Positions 15,253 to 23,492 of a DNA stretch of 64,000 nt are shown here, one piece after another; position 1 is the first letter of the stretch; each line of letters opens with the position of its first letter. This DNA is from Peptococcaceae bacterium UBA5752 (GTDB taxonomy: Bacteria; Bacillota; Dehalobacteriia; UBA4068): positions 1-64,000 of the forward strand of contig DIFI01000009.1 of NCBI GenBank assembly GCA_002419055.1. Reading direction: 5' to 3'. The position numbers and the translations under genes were made by a program. Under the pieces are notes generated by a model, which was given only the letters and a program-made list of their open reading frames with translations, had not been told where the DNA came from and ran no database searches.

Positions 15253-16098
15253 ATGAGTATTGACACAACAAAAGACCCGGTGTTACAGGCAATTGGGTTA
15301 GAGCATACTTACGACAATGGTTTTCAAGCACTAAAAGGCATAGATTTGACAATTTACAGAGGAGACTATATTGGTCTGATTGGTCAAAATGGTTCCGGTA
15401 AGACAACAATGATCAAACACTTTAATGGGTTATTGCGTCCTACCAAGGGAAAAATCTTGATTAATGGTGTAGATGAAGCAACCATGACTATCGGTAAAAT
15501 TTCCAAACAAGTCGGGTTTGTTTTCCAGAATCCGGACCATCAGATTTTCTGCCCAAGTGTTTCGGAAGAATTGGCATTTGGCCCCAAAAACTGTGGTATG
15601 TCTCCTGGTGAAATTAAAGATAGCGTAGAAGATGCTTTAGAGAGCTTTAAAATTACGGAGTATGCTAACCACCCGCCGGCGATCCTCGGTTTTGGTTTAC
15701 GCCGCAAAGTTTCTTTGGCTGCAGTATTTTCATGTCGCCCAACCGTCTTTATTATGGATGAACCAACTGTTGGGTTGGACCACAGAAGTGCCAGAGAACT
15801 GCTGGATATTGTTGGAGAACTGAACAGTAACGGCTGTACTATCATACTCATCACACATGATATGAGAGTTATCTGCGAAAATACCAAACGCGGTATTGTA
15901 TTGCGTAGTGGCAAATTAATACTTGATGGTACCACTAGAGAAGTAATGAGTAATATTGAGATGCTCGAACAGACGCAGATCAGGCCACCACAAGTAATAG
16001 AATTGTCCAAAGAACTTAGCCCGCCTGATGTTAGGGAATTCCCGTTGACTACAGATGAATTTATCAAAAAATTCATTAAAGCCAAAAAGGCGATGTAA
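15253..16098 (+). CDS. ECF transporter ATPase EcfA' with degenerate signature motif
   Basis: Second ATPase, 281 residues: Walker A GQNGSGKTT, Q-loop FQNPDHQIFCPSVSEE, Walker B FIMDEPTVGLDH and switch histidine in ITHDMR. In place of the ABC signature LSGGQ it reads ILGFGLRRKVSLA, so the composite site using this signature is probably weak. EcfA in turn has a good signature but lacks the switch histidine. The heterodimer would then have one canonical and one degenerate site. This asymmetry is familiar in exporters and less usual in ECF importers. Start ATG 15253 follows AGAAGGAAGG. Confidence 0.88.
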   Translation: MSIDTTKDPVLQAIGLEHTYDNGFQALKGIDLTIYRGDYIGLIGQNGSGKTTMIKHFNGLLRPTKGKILINGVDEATMTIGKISKQVGFVFQNPDHQIFCPSVSEELAFGPKNCGMSPGEIKDSVEDALESFKITEYANHPPAILGFGLRRKVSLAAVFSCRPTVFIMDEPTVGLDHRSARELLDIVGELNSNGCTIILITHDMRVICENTKRGIVLRSGKLILDGTTREVMSNIEMLEQTQIRPPQVIELSKELSPPDVREFPLTTDEFIKKFIKAKKAM

Positions 16099-16127
16099 TG
16101 TAGCATAATTTAAGGAGGAAATTAGTT

Positions 16128-16925
16128 ATGAGTTTTGACTTCTATGTTAAAGCGGATTCATGGCTACATCGCTTGGATCCACGGGTTAAGCTGGTGCTTG
16201 CCTTAGTATTGATGGTTGCTGCGATGATAGTCAGAGATTTTTGGCTCAATTTATTTCTTTTAGTTGGCATGATACTAATGTTAGCGTCGGCTAAAATTCC
16301 TAAAAATCGGTTTGTATGGGTTTTAAAGCTGACTGTGCCCGTAACGATAATGATCATTATTCTATGGCCATTTTTCTACCATAGCGGATATGTGTTCTTC
16401 CACATTGGACCTTTACCTATCACTTTCGGTGGTCTTATGGACGGCGTTGCTATGGCATTTAGAATCATTTCGTTATGTTTTGCATGCTGCTCTTTGCTAT
16501 TTGCCACTGACCAGTCAAAGATCGTCAGAGCTTGCGTCAAAATGGGTATGCCTTATAAATACGGGCTAACTCTTGCTATTGCTCTACGTTATCTGCCGGT
16601 ATTTTTTGGTATCATTACCATGGTAACCGAAGCTCAAAATGCTCGTGGTCTTGATATTCCCAAAAAGAATATTATGAAGAAGATTAAATCCTACATGCCG
16701 ATTTTGACGGCAATGCTGATCGCAGGCTTGCGTAACAGTGATAATATGTCCAATGCTCTGGAAACACGTGCTTTTGGTGCTTCCGTTGAAAATAGAACAT
16801 ATTACAGCGATATTACAATGAAAACCAGGGATTATATCGCAATGGCTATTATCCTAATTGGTATGGCTGCGTTCATCTATTTCTTTGTTGTCTTGGGCGT
16901 CGAAGTGCCACTACAATTCTATTAA
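16128..16925 (+). CDS. ECF transporter transmembrane protein EcfT
   Basis: Integral membrane scaffold of the ECF transporter, 265 residues with about five to six membrane segments. The N-terminal DSWLHRLDPRVKLVLAL is the classical EcfT opening. The two coupling-helix motifs are present as AQNARGLD and LETRAFG (A-R-G type). ATG 16128 follows TTAAGGAGG, 29 bases after ecfA'. It joins the two ATPases to any of the four S components. After the gene, about 170 AT-rich bases with a short ATGGACAATGTA repeat lead to the oxidoreductase. Confidence 0.9.
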   Translation: MSFDFYVKADSWLHRLDPRVKLVLALVLMVAAMIVRDFWLNLFLLVGMILMLASAKIPKNRFVWVLKLTVPVTIMIIILWPFFYHSGYVFFHIGPLPITFGGLMDGVAMAFRIISLCFACCSLLFATDQSKIVRACVKMGMPYKYGLTLAIALRYLPVFFGIITMVTEAQNARGLDIPKKNIMKKIKSYMPILTAMLIAGLRNSDNMSNALETRAFGASVENRTYYSDITMKTRDYIAMAIILIGMAAFIYFFVVLGVEVPLQFY

Positions 16926-17099
16926 ACCGACAATGGACAATGTATAATGGACAATGTATTAAGTATATAATTTAAATAGGATATATCTGCATATGATTTG
17001 TTATTAAACTGCCATTTAATGACTATATCACAATCTAACGTCATTGATTATGTAGATGTATCCTATTTGATTAAACAAAAAACAGGGAGGGATTATTTG

Positions 17100-18962
17100 A
17101 TGTTAAAAGGTGTTAAATGCAAACTATTACGTATCAATCTTACAGACAAAACCTACAAAGAAGAAATTATACCGGATGAATATTTTGTCAAATTCATTGG
17201 CAGTGGTGGATTGGCAATAAAGTATTTATTTGATGAGTTAGAACCGGGTATTGATCCACTAGGCCCGGAAAACAAGCTAGTTTTTGCAGTTGGTCCGATT
17301 ACCGGCTCTAAAGCGATTTATTCATCCCGTGCTTCTCTAACCAGTAAGTCTCCTGCTACTGGTACACTTGGCGTTGCAACGGCTGGCGGTTATTTCCCGA
17401 CCGAAATCAAAATGCTTGGCTATGATATGATTATTATTGAGGGTAAAGCCGAAGAACCTACATATCTCTTTGTCAGAGATGGAAAAGTCCAATTCAAATC
17501 TGCGGCTGCCTTATGGGGAACTACCACCGGTGATGCGATGCGTCTGATGAAACAAGAGTTACATGACGATAATATTACAAGTGCTGTAATTGGCCCCGCC
17601 GGTGAGAACTTAAGTAATTGTGCTGGTGTTATCTGTGATGAGATGAAGCGTGCCTTTGCTCGCCGCGGATTTGGTGCTGTTTTTGGTTCAAAAAACTTAA
17701 AAGGCATTGCAATTCATGCTGTTAACAAGAAGGAAGTTGAACCTGCTGATCCCGAAGCTCTCTCAGAATTAATTAAGCAAACGGTAAAGACATTCTCCGA
17801 AAATCCGTTTTGCGCAGGCTTCAAAGCCTCAGGTACATTAGTTGGCTCTGATGGCTACCAGGTACGCGGTGTCTATCCGTCAAAGAACTGGCAGACCAGT
17901 GGTATTCCCGATTATGTTGATTACGTTGGCGAAAAACCCCAAGCCGAAATCAATGTCGGTAAAGAAGGTTGCTACCGTTGTCCGATGACTTGCGCTCAGT
18001 TAAAATTAATCAAAAGAGGCAAATATGCCGGCGCGATGTCTGTTGTTGAATATGAATCAATGTTCGCTTTGGGCGGAGAGTGCGGCAATAAAGACATTGG
18101 CGCCTTGATTGCTGCTGATAGGCTTTGCGATGAGCTAGGTCTTGATACGGTATCCACAGGTGTTGCAATCGGCTGGGCTATGGAATGTTTTGAAAAAGGC
18201 ATTCTAACCAAAGAAGATACTTTTGGTCTTGACTGTTCATTTGGTAATGATGACGCTATGATGCAGTTAATTCATGATATAGCTTATAAGGAAGGTCTTG
18301 GTGCCTTACTGACTGACGGTGTTAGAATTGCCTCCCAAAAAGTCGGTAAAGGCAGCGAATATTTTGCTATTCATAGCAAGGGTCTTGAACATGCCGCTTA
18401 TGATGTAAGAGGTATGAAATCAATGGCTCTGTCGATGGCTACTTGCTTTACCGGTGGTGACCACAATAAGTGTTATACTCCTCCGGAAAACTTTGGCATG
18501 TGTGACCGTTTCTCTTATGAGGGTAAACCGGAGATGACAATCTATACCCAGAATTATGGTACAGCCGTTGCAGACTGCGCTGGTACTTGTAACTTCCCGG
18601 CTTTTCTCGGTGTTTATGGCGAAGATATGACAACCAACATGGTTAACGCTATTACCGGTATCGGCTATACTAAGGAATCATACATGGAGTGCGGCGCACG
18701 CGTTACTATGCTGGCACGTATGTTTAACGTTCGTGAAGGCTTAAGACGTAAAGATGATGATTTACCTGAACGCCATTTTAATGATCCGATTCCTGGCGGC
18801 GAAGCCGAAGGCCAATTTATAGACAGGGATAAATTTAATGAAATGCTTGATAAATACTATGAAATGCGCGGTTGTACTTCTGACGGTGTACCAACAAAAG
18901 AAGGTATGTCAGCGTTGGATCTGGAAGCCGAATATGAGAATATGATTAAGTACGTAAAATAA
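17100..18962 (+). CDS. Aldehyde:ferredoxin oxidoreductase family protein
   Basis: A 620-residue tungsten/molybdopterin enzyme of the AOR family, which oxidises aldehydes to acids with ferredoxin. The N-terminal region has the pterin loop GGLAIKYL and SRASLTSKSPATGTLG. The 4Fe-4S ligands are CYRCPMTC (C291, C294, C298) and C497 in DCAGTC. The second pterin segment is KGLEHAAYDVRG. ATG 17100 is chosen because CAGGGAGGG precedes it; the longer frame to 16998 has no ribosome site. It sits after the ECF module and before a beta-grasp protein. If the upstream enzymes make pyridoxal, this could oxidise it to 4-pyridoxate, but its substrate cannot be read from sequence. Confidence 0.87.
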   Translation: MLKGVKCKLLRINLTDKTYKEEIIPDEYFVKFIGSGGLAIKYLFDELEPGIDPLGPENKLVFAVGPITGSKAIYSSRASLTSKSPATGTLGVATAGGYFPTEIKMLGYDMIIIEGKAEEPTYLFVRDGKVQFKSAAALWGTTTGDAMRLMKQELHDDNITSAVIGPAGENLSNCAGVICDEMKRAFARRGFGAVFGSKNLKGIAIHAVNKKEVEPADPEALSELIKQTVKTFSENPFCAGFKASGTLVGSDGYQVRGVYPSKNWQTSGIPDYVDYVGEKPQAEINVGKEGCYRCPMTCAQLKLIKRGKYAGAMSVVEYESMFALGGECGNKDIGALIAADRLCDELGLDTVSTGVAIGWAMECFEKGILTKEDTFGLDCSFGNDDAMMQLIHDIAYKEGLGALLTDGVRIASQKVGKGSEYFAIHSKGLEHAAYDVRGMKSMALSMATCFTGGDHNKCYTPPENFGMCDRFSYEGKPEMTIYTQNYGTAVADCAGTCNFPAFLGVYGEDMTTNMVNAITGIGYTKESYMECGARVTMLARMFNVREGLRRKDDDLPERHFNDPIPGGEAEGQFIDRDKFNEMLDKYYEMRGCTSDGVPTKEGMSALDLEAEYENMIKYVK

Positions 18963-18988
18963 TTTCTCGTAACGAGAGGGTTTTGCAG

Positions 18989-19246
18989 ATGCTTACTTAT
19001 GTTACTGTTAAAAATATAATTAAAGAAGATTATCCTAATGGATATCAGCAGGAAACCTTTCATGAAGGGCAACAGCACTACACAGTAAAGTATTATCCCG
19101 GCATAACATTGCAAAATGTGATTGATACACTGCAATTGGAGTTAGCTGCATATACGCTTTGTAATAACCATAAAATAGAGCGCGAGGATGTACTGGAAGA
19201 AGGTAGTTATTTGCTGATACTTGATTTTCTCAAATTTGGTGGTTAA
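18989..19246 (+). CDS. ThiS/MoaD-like ubiquitin-fold protein
   Basis: An 85-residue protein ending LKFGG, the di-glycine tail of ThiS/MoaD sulfur carriers. The segment LQNVIDTLQLELAAYTL and NNHKIEREDVLEEGSYLLIL resemble the helix and last strand of the beta-grasp fold. ATG 18989 lies 26 bases after the oxidoreductase stop, preceded by GAGAGGG. MoaD-like proteins often accompany AOR genes and are thought to serve tungstopterin synthesis. The first half (YHxxTF-like, QHYTVKYYPG) is less typical. A conserved terminator follows, ending the block. Confidence 0.7.
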   Translation: MLTYVTVKNIIKEDYPNGYQQETFHEGQQHYTVKYYPGITLQNVIDTLQLELAAYTLCNNHKIEREDVLEEGSYLLILDFLKFGG

Positions 19247-19251
19247 ACTAG

Positions 19252-19294
19252 AAAAAAGGGGCGTAACAGCTTGAAGCTGTAACGCCCCTTTTTA
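19252..19294 (+). terminator. Strong intrinsic terminator ending the amplified block
   Basis: AAAAAAGGGGCGT and ACGCCCCTTTTT plus an inner AACAGCTTGAAGCTGT hairpin make an almost perfect stem followed by T residues. Confidence 0.9.
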
Positions 19295-19546
19295 ATAAAA
19301 TTAATTGCTTTACATTTTTAATATACACATGATATAATATTATGTCTTCGTGTAATAAAATTTATAACAAAATTTAAGTATAATATATAATATATATTTT
19401 AAATATAATATATAAGAGATTAAGGTAATAAATTGTAACAGTAAATACTTAGAATAATTTCATCTGAACTTTTTTAGTTTGATTCAATAAATCATTTTAA
19501 ATTACTGTTGTCTTTTATGGATAACTTACTAAAATAGGAGAATAAA
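19295..19546 (+). other. AT-rich intergenic region before rnj
   Basis: Contains TATAATATATAATATATA-type self-complementary runs and the ribosome site AGGAG of rnj near 19536. No gene was found. Confidence 0.6.
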
Positions 19547-21487
19547 ATGACGCAAATAAACACAAATACCCTCGATAAAACAGATATGACAACCACTAAG
19601 ACTGACAAGCCAAACGCAAATAGATATCGCCGTCGGCGTCCCAAAAAGTCTTCTGCTGCAAAAGTTGATTCAAAAGTGGAAACTTCTGATACTAAGACAC
19701 AGATGCAGGAACAGCAACAAATCAATTCTGCAAATAAACAGCAGCAACAACCCGAAGCTATTCAATTAAAACAAAATATCGATAAATCTTCGATTGCTGC
19801 ATATGGACAAACTCATCGCCGTAATTCCGGTAATCGAGAATATAAGCTGAAGATTATTCCTTTAGGTGGTTTGGGTGAGATCGGCAAAAACATGACTGCT
19901 TTTGAGTATAATAACAATATCATTATTGTAGATGTTGGCATTATGTTCCCGGAAGATAGTCTCCCTGGTATTGACTTTATAATTCCTGATTATAGCTATT
20001 TACTGGAAAAGAAAGAGAATATCAAGGCTTGTTTACTAACGCATGGTCATGAAGATCATATCGGTGGCGTACCATTTTTGCTTAACGATATTCAAATGCC
20101 CGTATATGGATCGCCGTTAACTTTAGGCTTGCTTAAGGCCAAGCTTCAGGAGCGTAAATTGCCTGGTGATCTCCATACGGTTAAACCGAGGCAAGTAGTT
20201 AATATTGACCCCTTTAAGGCAGAATTCATCCGAGTATCTCATAGCATTCCCGATTCGATGGCTTTAGCTATTCATACTCCGATTGGCACAGTCTTAATGG
20301 TTAGTGACTTCAAAATGGATATGTCGCCAATTGATGGTCAGTTGATGGATTTTGGACGCATCTCTGCATTGGGCGAAAAAGGAGTGCTATTACTGATGGC
20401 GGATAGCACTAATGTGGAAAAGGAAGGTTTCACCGATTCTGAGAAAAGCGTTGGTTATACTTTTGATAAAATATTTTTTGCCTCCAAAGGGCGTATTATT
20501 GTCACCTCATTTGCCTCAAATGTTCATCGTGTCCAGCAGGCAGTTTGGTCAGCAGTTCGTTGCGGGCGCAAAGTGGCTATTGTTGGCCGCGGCATGCAAA
20601 ATGTGACTACAATAGCAAGAGAACTGGGCTATTTGGAAATGAATGATGATATATTGATTGATATTGATAAGATCAATAGTCTGCCGGCTGATAAAGTTTT
20701 AATTATTACTACTGGCAGCCAGGGTGAACCTTTATCGGGTCTAACCCGGATGGCCAGCGGCGAGCACAAACAAGTGCATATTATTCCCGGCGATGTGGTG
20801 ATTGTTTCCGCTAGTCCAATACCCGGTAATGAACGAACAATTGGCCGCACCATAGATAATCTTTTTCGTCAAGGCGCAACGGTGTATCATGAAAAAGGTG
20901 ACGCAATTCACGTCTCAGGTCACGCTAGCCGTGGGGAGCTGGAGATGCTGCTAAATATGGTCAAACCAAAATTTTTTATGCCAATTCATGGTGAATATCG
21001 CATGCTTTACAAACATGCGCAGTTAGCACAGCAACTTGGCATAACTCCCGAAAATACTTTTGTGATGGAGAATGGCCAGGTATTGGAGTTGTCAAGCCGC
21101 TATGCTCGCGTTAATGGCGCAGTTCATTCCGGCAGATTGCTTGTTGATGGACTTGGTGTTGGCGATGTTGGTAATACTATTTTGAAGGAACGCCGTATTC
21201 TATCCGAAGACGGTATTTTATTGGTTAATTTAGTTTTTACGAAAAGAAAAAACTGCAAAGTGTTAGCCGGTCCGGAAATTATCTCCAAAGGATTCATATT
21301 TGAAAAGGATTATGAGCATATTATTGATGAAGCAAAACAAAAGGTGATGGGCCTATGTACCCCGGAAAGCCTTGCAGAAGCTAATATTAATGACTTGCGC
21401 AATTTGGTGCGTACGACATTAAGCAAACTATTTATGGAGAGAATCGGTCGTCGACCAGTAGTAATACCGATTATTACCCAGGTATAA
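19547..21487 (+). CDS. rnj: Ribonuclease J with extended low-complexity N-terminus
   Basis: A metallo-beta-lactamase/beta-CASP ribonuclease for mRNA turnover and rRNA maturation, acting as 5' exonuclease and endonuclease. The zinc motif THGHEDHIGG lies at about residues 164-173. SDFKMD, the beta-CASP NVHRVQQ segment and HVSGHASRGE follow. It has 646 residues against about 555 for Bacillus RNase J. The extra length is an N-terminal tail of about 95 residues rich in T, K, R and Q (RRRRPKKSS, then glutamine runs), which may bind RNA. ATG 19547 follows AGGAGAATAA. In Bacillus the paralogue lies directly after dapA; here the amplified block intervenes. Confidence 0.92.
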   Translation: MTQINTNTLDKTDMTTTKTDKPNANRYRRRRPKKSSAAKVDSKVETSDTKTQMQEQQQINSANKQQQQPEAIQLKQNIDKSSIAAYGQTHRRNSGNREYKLKIIPLGGLGEIGKNMTAFEYNNNIIIVDVGIMFPEDSLPGIDFIIPDYSYLLEKKENIKACLLTHGHEDHIGGVPFLLNDIQMPVYGSPLTLGLLKAKLQERKLPGDLHTVKPRQVVNIDPFKAEFIRVSHSIPDSMALAIHTPIGTVLMVSDFKMDMSPIDGQLMDFGRISALGEKGVLLLMADSTNVEKEGFTDSEKSVGYTFDKIFFASKGRIIVTSFASNVHRVQQAVWSAVRCGRKVAIVGRGMQNVTTIARELGYLEMNDDILIDIDKINSLPADKVLIITTGSQGEPLSGLTRMASGEHKQVHIIPGDVVIVSASPIPGNERTIGRTIDNLFRQGATVYHEKGDAIHVSGHASRGELEMLLNMVKPKFFMPIHGEYRMLYKHAQLAQQLGITPENTFVMENGQVLELSSRYARVNGAVHSGRLLVDGLGVGDVGNTILKERRILSEDGILLVNLVFTKRKNCKVLAGPEIISKGFIFEKDYEHIIDEAKQKVMGLCTPESLAEANINDLRNLVRTTLSKLFMERIGRRPVVIPIITQV

Positions 21488-21550
21488 TAGTTTTTCTGCA
21501 TAGTCGTCAATCGGTGTTATCTGGTTCACATCTCTAAGGAGGTCTAACCT

Positions 21551-22357
21551 TTGACCATCGATAAATATAATATTTCGTTGCTGAATACAGCGGCATTCTT
21601 GCGTAGTGAGATTAATCCTGAATTATTTCCTCCTGAGGACGGCAACGAGCCCAATAAAGACCAAGAAGCTATGCTGAATGATTTCGGTCAGCTCAACTTA
21701 CCGCAATATAAAAGCAATGTTCATGTTATTACCATTATTGGCCAAGTAGAAGGCCATCTTGTAATGCCTCCGCAAAACAAGGCGACAAAATATGAGCATG
21801 TTATACCTCAACTTGTGGCTGTCGAGCAATGTCATGATATTGAAGGTTTGATAGTAATATTAAATACTGTTGGCGGCGATGTGGAGGCAGGCTTAGCGAT
21901 TGCTGAGATTATTGCCTCGATTTCCAAACCAACGGTATCTTTGGTTTTAGGTGGCGGACACAGCATTGGCGTACCAATTGCGGTTGCAGCCGATACTTCA
22001 TTTATTGCCCCTTCGGCCACTATGACCATTCACCCGATAAGACTGACCGGAATGGTCGTTGGAGTGCAGCAAAGTTTTGATTATCTTGAGCGGATGCAAG
22101 AGCGCGTTGTCAATTTTATTGCCAGCCATTCTAAGATCAGTGCAGATAAATTTAGGGAACTGATGATGACAACCGGTGAGTTAGCACGTGATGTCGGAAC
22201 TATTGTGGTTGGTCAAAACGCCGTTAATTGCGGTTTGATAGATAGAGTCGGCGGATTAAGTGATGCGATGGGTTATCTCAATCAACAAATTGAGGCTAAT
22301 CATGCAAAAAAGAATAAAACACACCGCAAAAAGAATTCCGGGGAGGTAAAACAATGA
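21551..22357 (+). CDS. tepA: ClpP-class protein TepA
   Basis: A 268-residue ClpP-fold serine protease-like protein, called translocation-enhancing protein TepA in Bacillus. It shows NTVGGDVEAGLAIAEII (oxyanion region), the presumed nucleophile serine in GGGHSIGVP and TMTIHPIR carrying the histidine. The start is TTG 21551, preceded by AAGGAGGTC at ideal spacing; no upstream ATG has a site. The stop overlaps ylzJ by four bases. The order rnj-tepA-ylzJ is conserved among spore-forming Firmicutes. Confidence 0.88.
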   Translation: MTIDKYNISLLNTAAFLRSEINPELFPPEDGNEPNKDQEAMLNDFGQLNLPQYKSNVHVITIIGQVEGHLVMPPQNKATKYEHVIPQLVAVEQCHDIEGLIVILNTVGGDVEAGLAIAEIIASISKPTVSLVLGGGHSIGVPIAVAADTSFIAPSATMTIHPIRLTGMVVGVQQSFDYLERMQERVVNFIASHSKISADKFRELMMTTGELARDVGTIVVGQNAVNCGLIDRVGGLSDAMGYLNQQIEANHAKKNKTHRKKNSGEVKQ

Positions 22358-22557
22358 TCTGGAGCATCATTCCCGAAGAAATAATTTTTGCATCACAGGA
22401 ACAACCCAATTACCAGCAGATACAGTATCTGGGGAGGCAAGTGACAGTTTTAGCCGATAAAGAAGGCGGCGGCGAGATTGTAGCATTAGTTAGCAGCAAT
22501 CCGGCAGACTATCTTGATCAGCGATTCTCTCTAGGACGAAAAATTAGATTAACTTAA
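22354..22557 (+). CDS. ylzJ: YlzJ-like protein
   Basis: A 67-residue protein starting MIWSIIPEEIIF, typical of the YlzJ family, which is encoded between tepA and ftsK/spoIIIE in many Firmicutes. The function is unknown. It starts by ATGA overlap with tepA and is closed by a terminator. No ftsK/spoIIIE gene follows in this window. Confidence 0.8.
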   Translation: MIWSIIPEEIIFASQEQPNYQQIQYLGRQVTVLADKEGGGEIVALVSSNPADYLDQRFSLGRKIRLT

Positions 22558-22595
22558 AGACCAAACAGTCTATTTTGTTAACTGCTTGGTCTTTT
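22556..22595 (+). terminator. Intrinsic terminator after ylzJ
   Basis: AAAGACCAAACAGT and ACTGCTTGGTCTTT form a 14-base stem with one mismatch, followed by TT. The left arm begins inside the ylzJ stop codon. Confidence 0.8.
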
Positions 22596-22959
22596 AACAT
22601 ATATAGCTAATTATCTCTTGTATGCAGCGTCTAAATATTCTACAATTATACTATCGTATATTGGATTATTTTGGCAGATTGTGTAATAAAAGACGATATA
22701 GATTTCTTATTGGCAAGCAATAATTCTTGCATTTATTTTGTGTCAAAACTACCCTCTCTCATCTATTTCCCTGTTGTTGTATATATGATCTTATTTCATT
22801 ATTAATTGTCAAAGGCAACAAAAAGAAGAACACTATTTTAACGATTATTGTAACTTGGGCATTTATTAAAAGCAAGGGGACGGGGACAGTTCATATGCTA
22901 CAACTCGACCAGTTTAGCGCGCAACCTATGTCTGCATATCAAGGGTGGAAATCCAGCAG
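22596..22959 (+). other. Non-coding accessory stretch with a REP-like motif
   Basis: No credible gene. At 22869-22892 the motif AAGCAAGGGGACGGGGACAG occurs; similar GGGGACGGGGACAG strings often mark repeats linked to IS200-like/REP-associated transposases. Here it is a single isolated copy. Confidence 0.4.
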
Positions 22960-23025
22960 GTGGACATGTTTCCCTAGGTGACGCACGTTGAGACGGTAGT
23001 ATTGATGTCAAGGGCAGAAAATTAA
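22960..23025 (+). pseudogene. Leftover 3' end of an RlmD/RumA-type methyltransferase gene, copy 1
   Basis: Codons read VDMFP, a stop, then VTHVETVVLMSRAEN-stop. VDMFPxTxHVETVVLMSR is the C-terminal signature of 23S rRNA uracil-C5 methyltransferases. Nothing upstream encodes the rest. The 3' end of this gene family is a known integration site of mobile elements. Similarity to copy 2 continues for about 70 bases past the stop. Confidence 0.75.
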
Positions 23026-23142
23026 ATGTGAGGGAAAGCCTGTAAATAAGCCGTTCTTGTGTTTTTATGGTGAAAAATTCTTTGTATGAAAATCGGACAA
23101 TTATCGTTTCATGGGAATATGTTCATGGGGCAAAATTAACAA

Positions 23143-23232
23143 GTGACAGAACAATTTAGATGTCATAGTCCGGTGACAGATCAGGTTAGATGTCAGACCC
23201 TTGCGACAGAGCAGATTAGATGTTTTCCGGAT
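23143..23232 (+). repeat. Three direct repeats with a 30-base period
   Basis: Units start at 23143, 23173 and 23203. The consensus is G(T/C)GACAGAnCAgnTTAGATGT plus about ten variable bases. A fourth degenerate unit lies near 23241. There are no spacers of CRISPR type. Related degenerate units lie at 26475-26570. Confidence 0.75.
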
Positions 23233-23492
23233 TTTCCGAGGTTGAGAGAGCGGGTTGGATGTAAATACGAAATAGGTTGTTTTACAGCTGTGAATCGGGG
23301 CAAATCAGTGTAATTTGATTTGAAAGCTGTTTTTGTGTGTGGTGAAGATTATGCCAACCGCTATTCTGAGGGGGTTCCGTGGATGTATAAGTATAAAATG
23401 AATTTAGAATAATTTAATGGTTGAATTTAAAAAAATTAATATATCCTCATTATTATATTCTGAAAAATACAGTTTGAAAAAGGAAACTTTAT

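Noticed and set aside
22727..22981. Open frame of 84 codons before the ATPase region
   Set aside because: No ribosome site, no family resemblance, and it overlaps a REP-like motif and the methyltransferase scar.
23143..23232. CRISPR array
   Set aside because: Repeat units follow each other without unique spacers, there are only three, and no cas genes are present.
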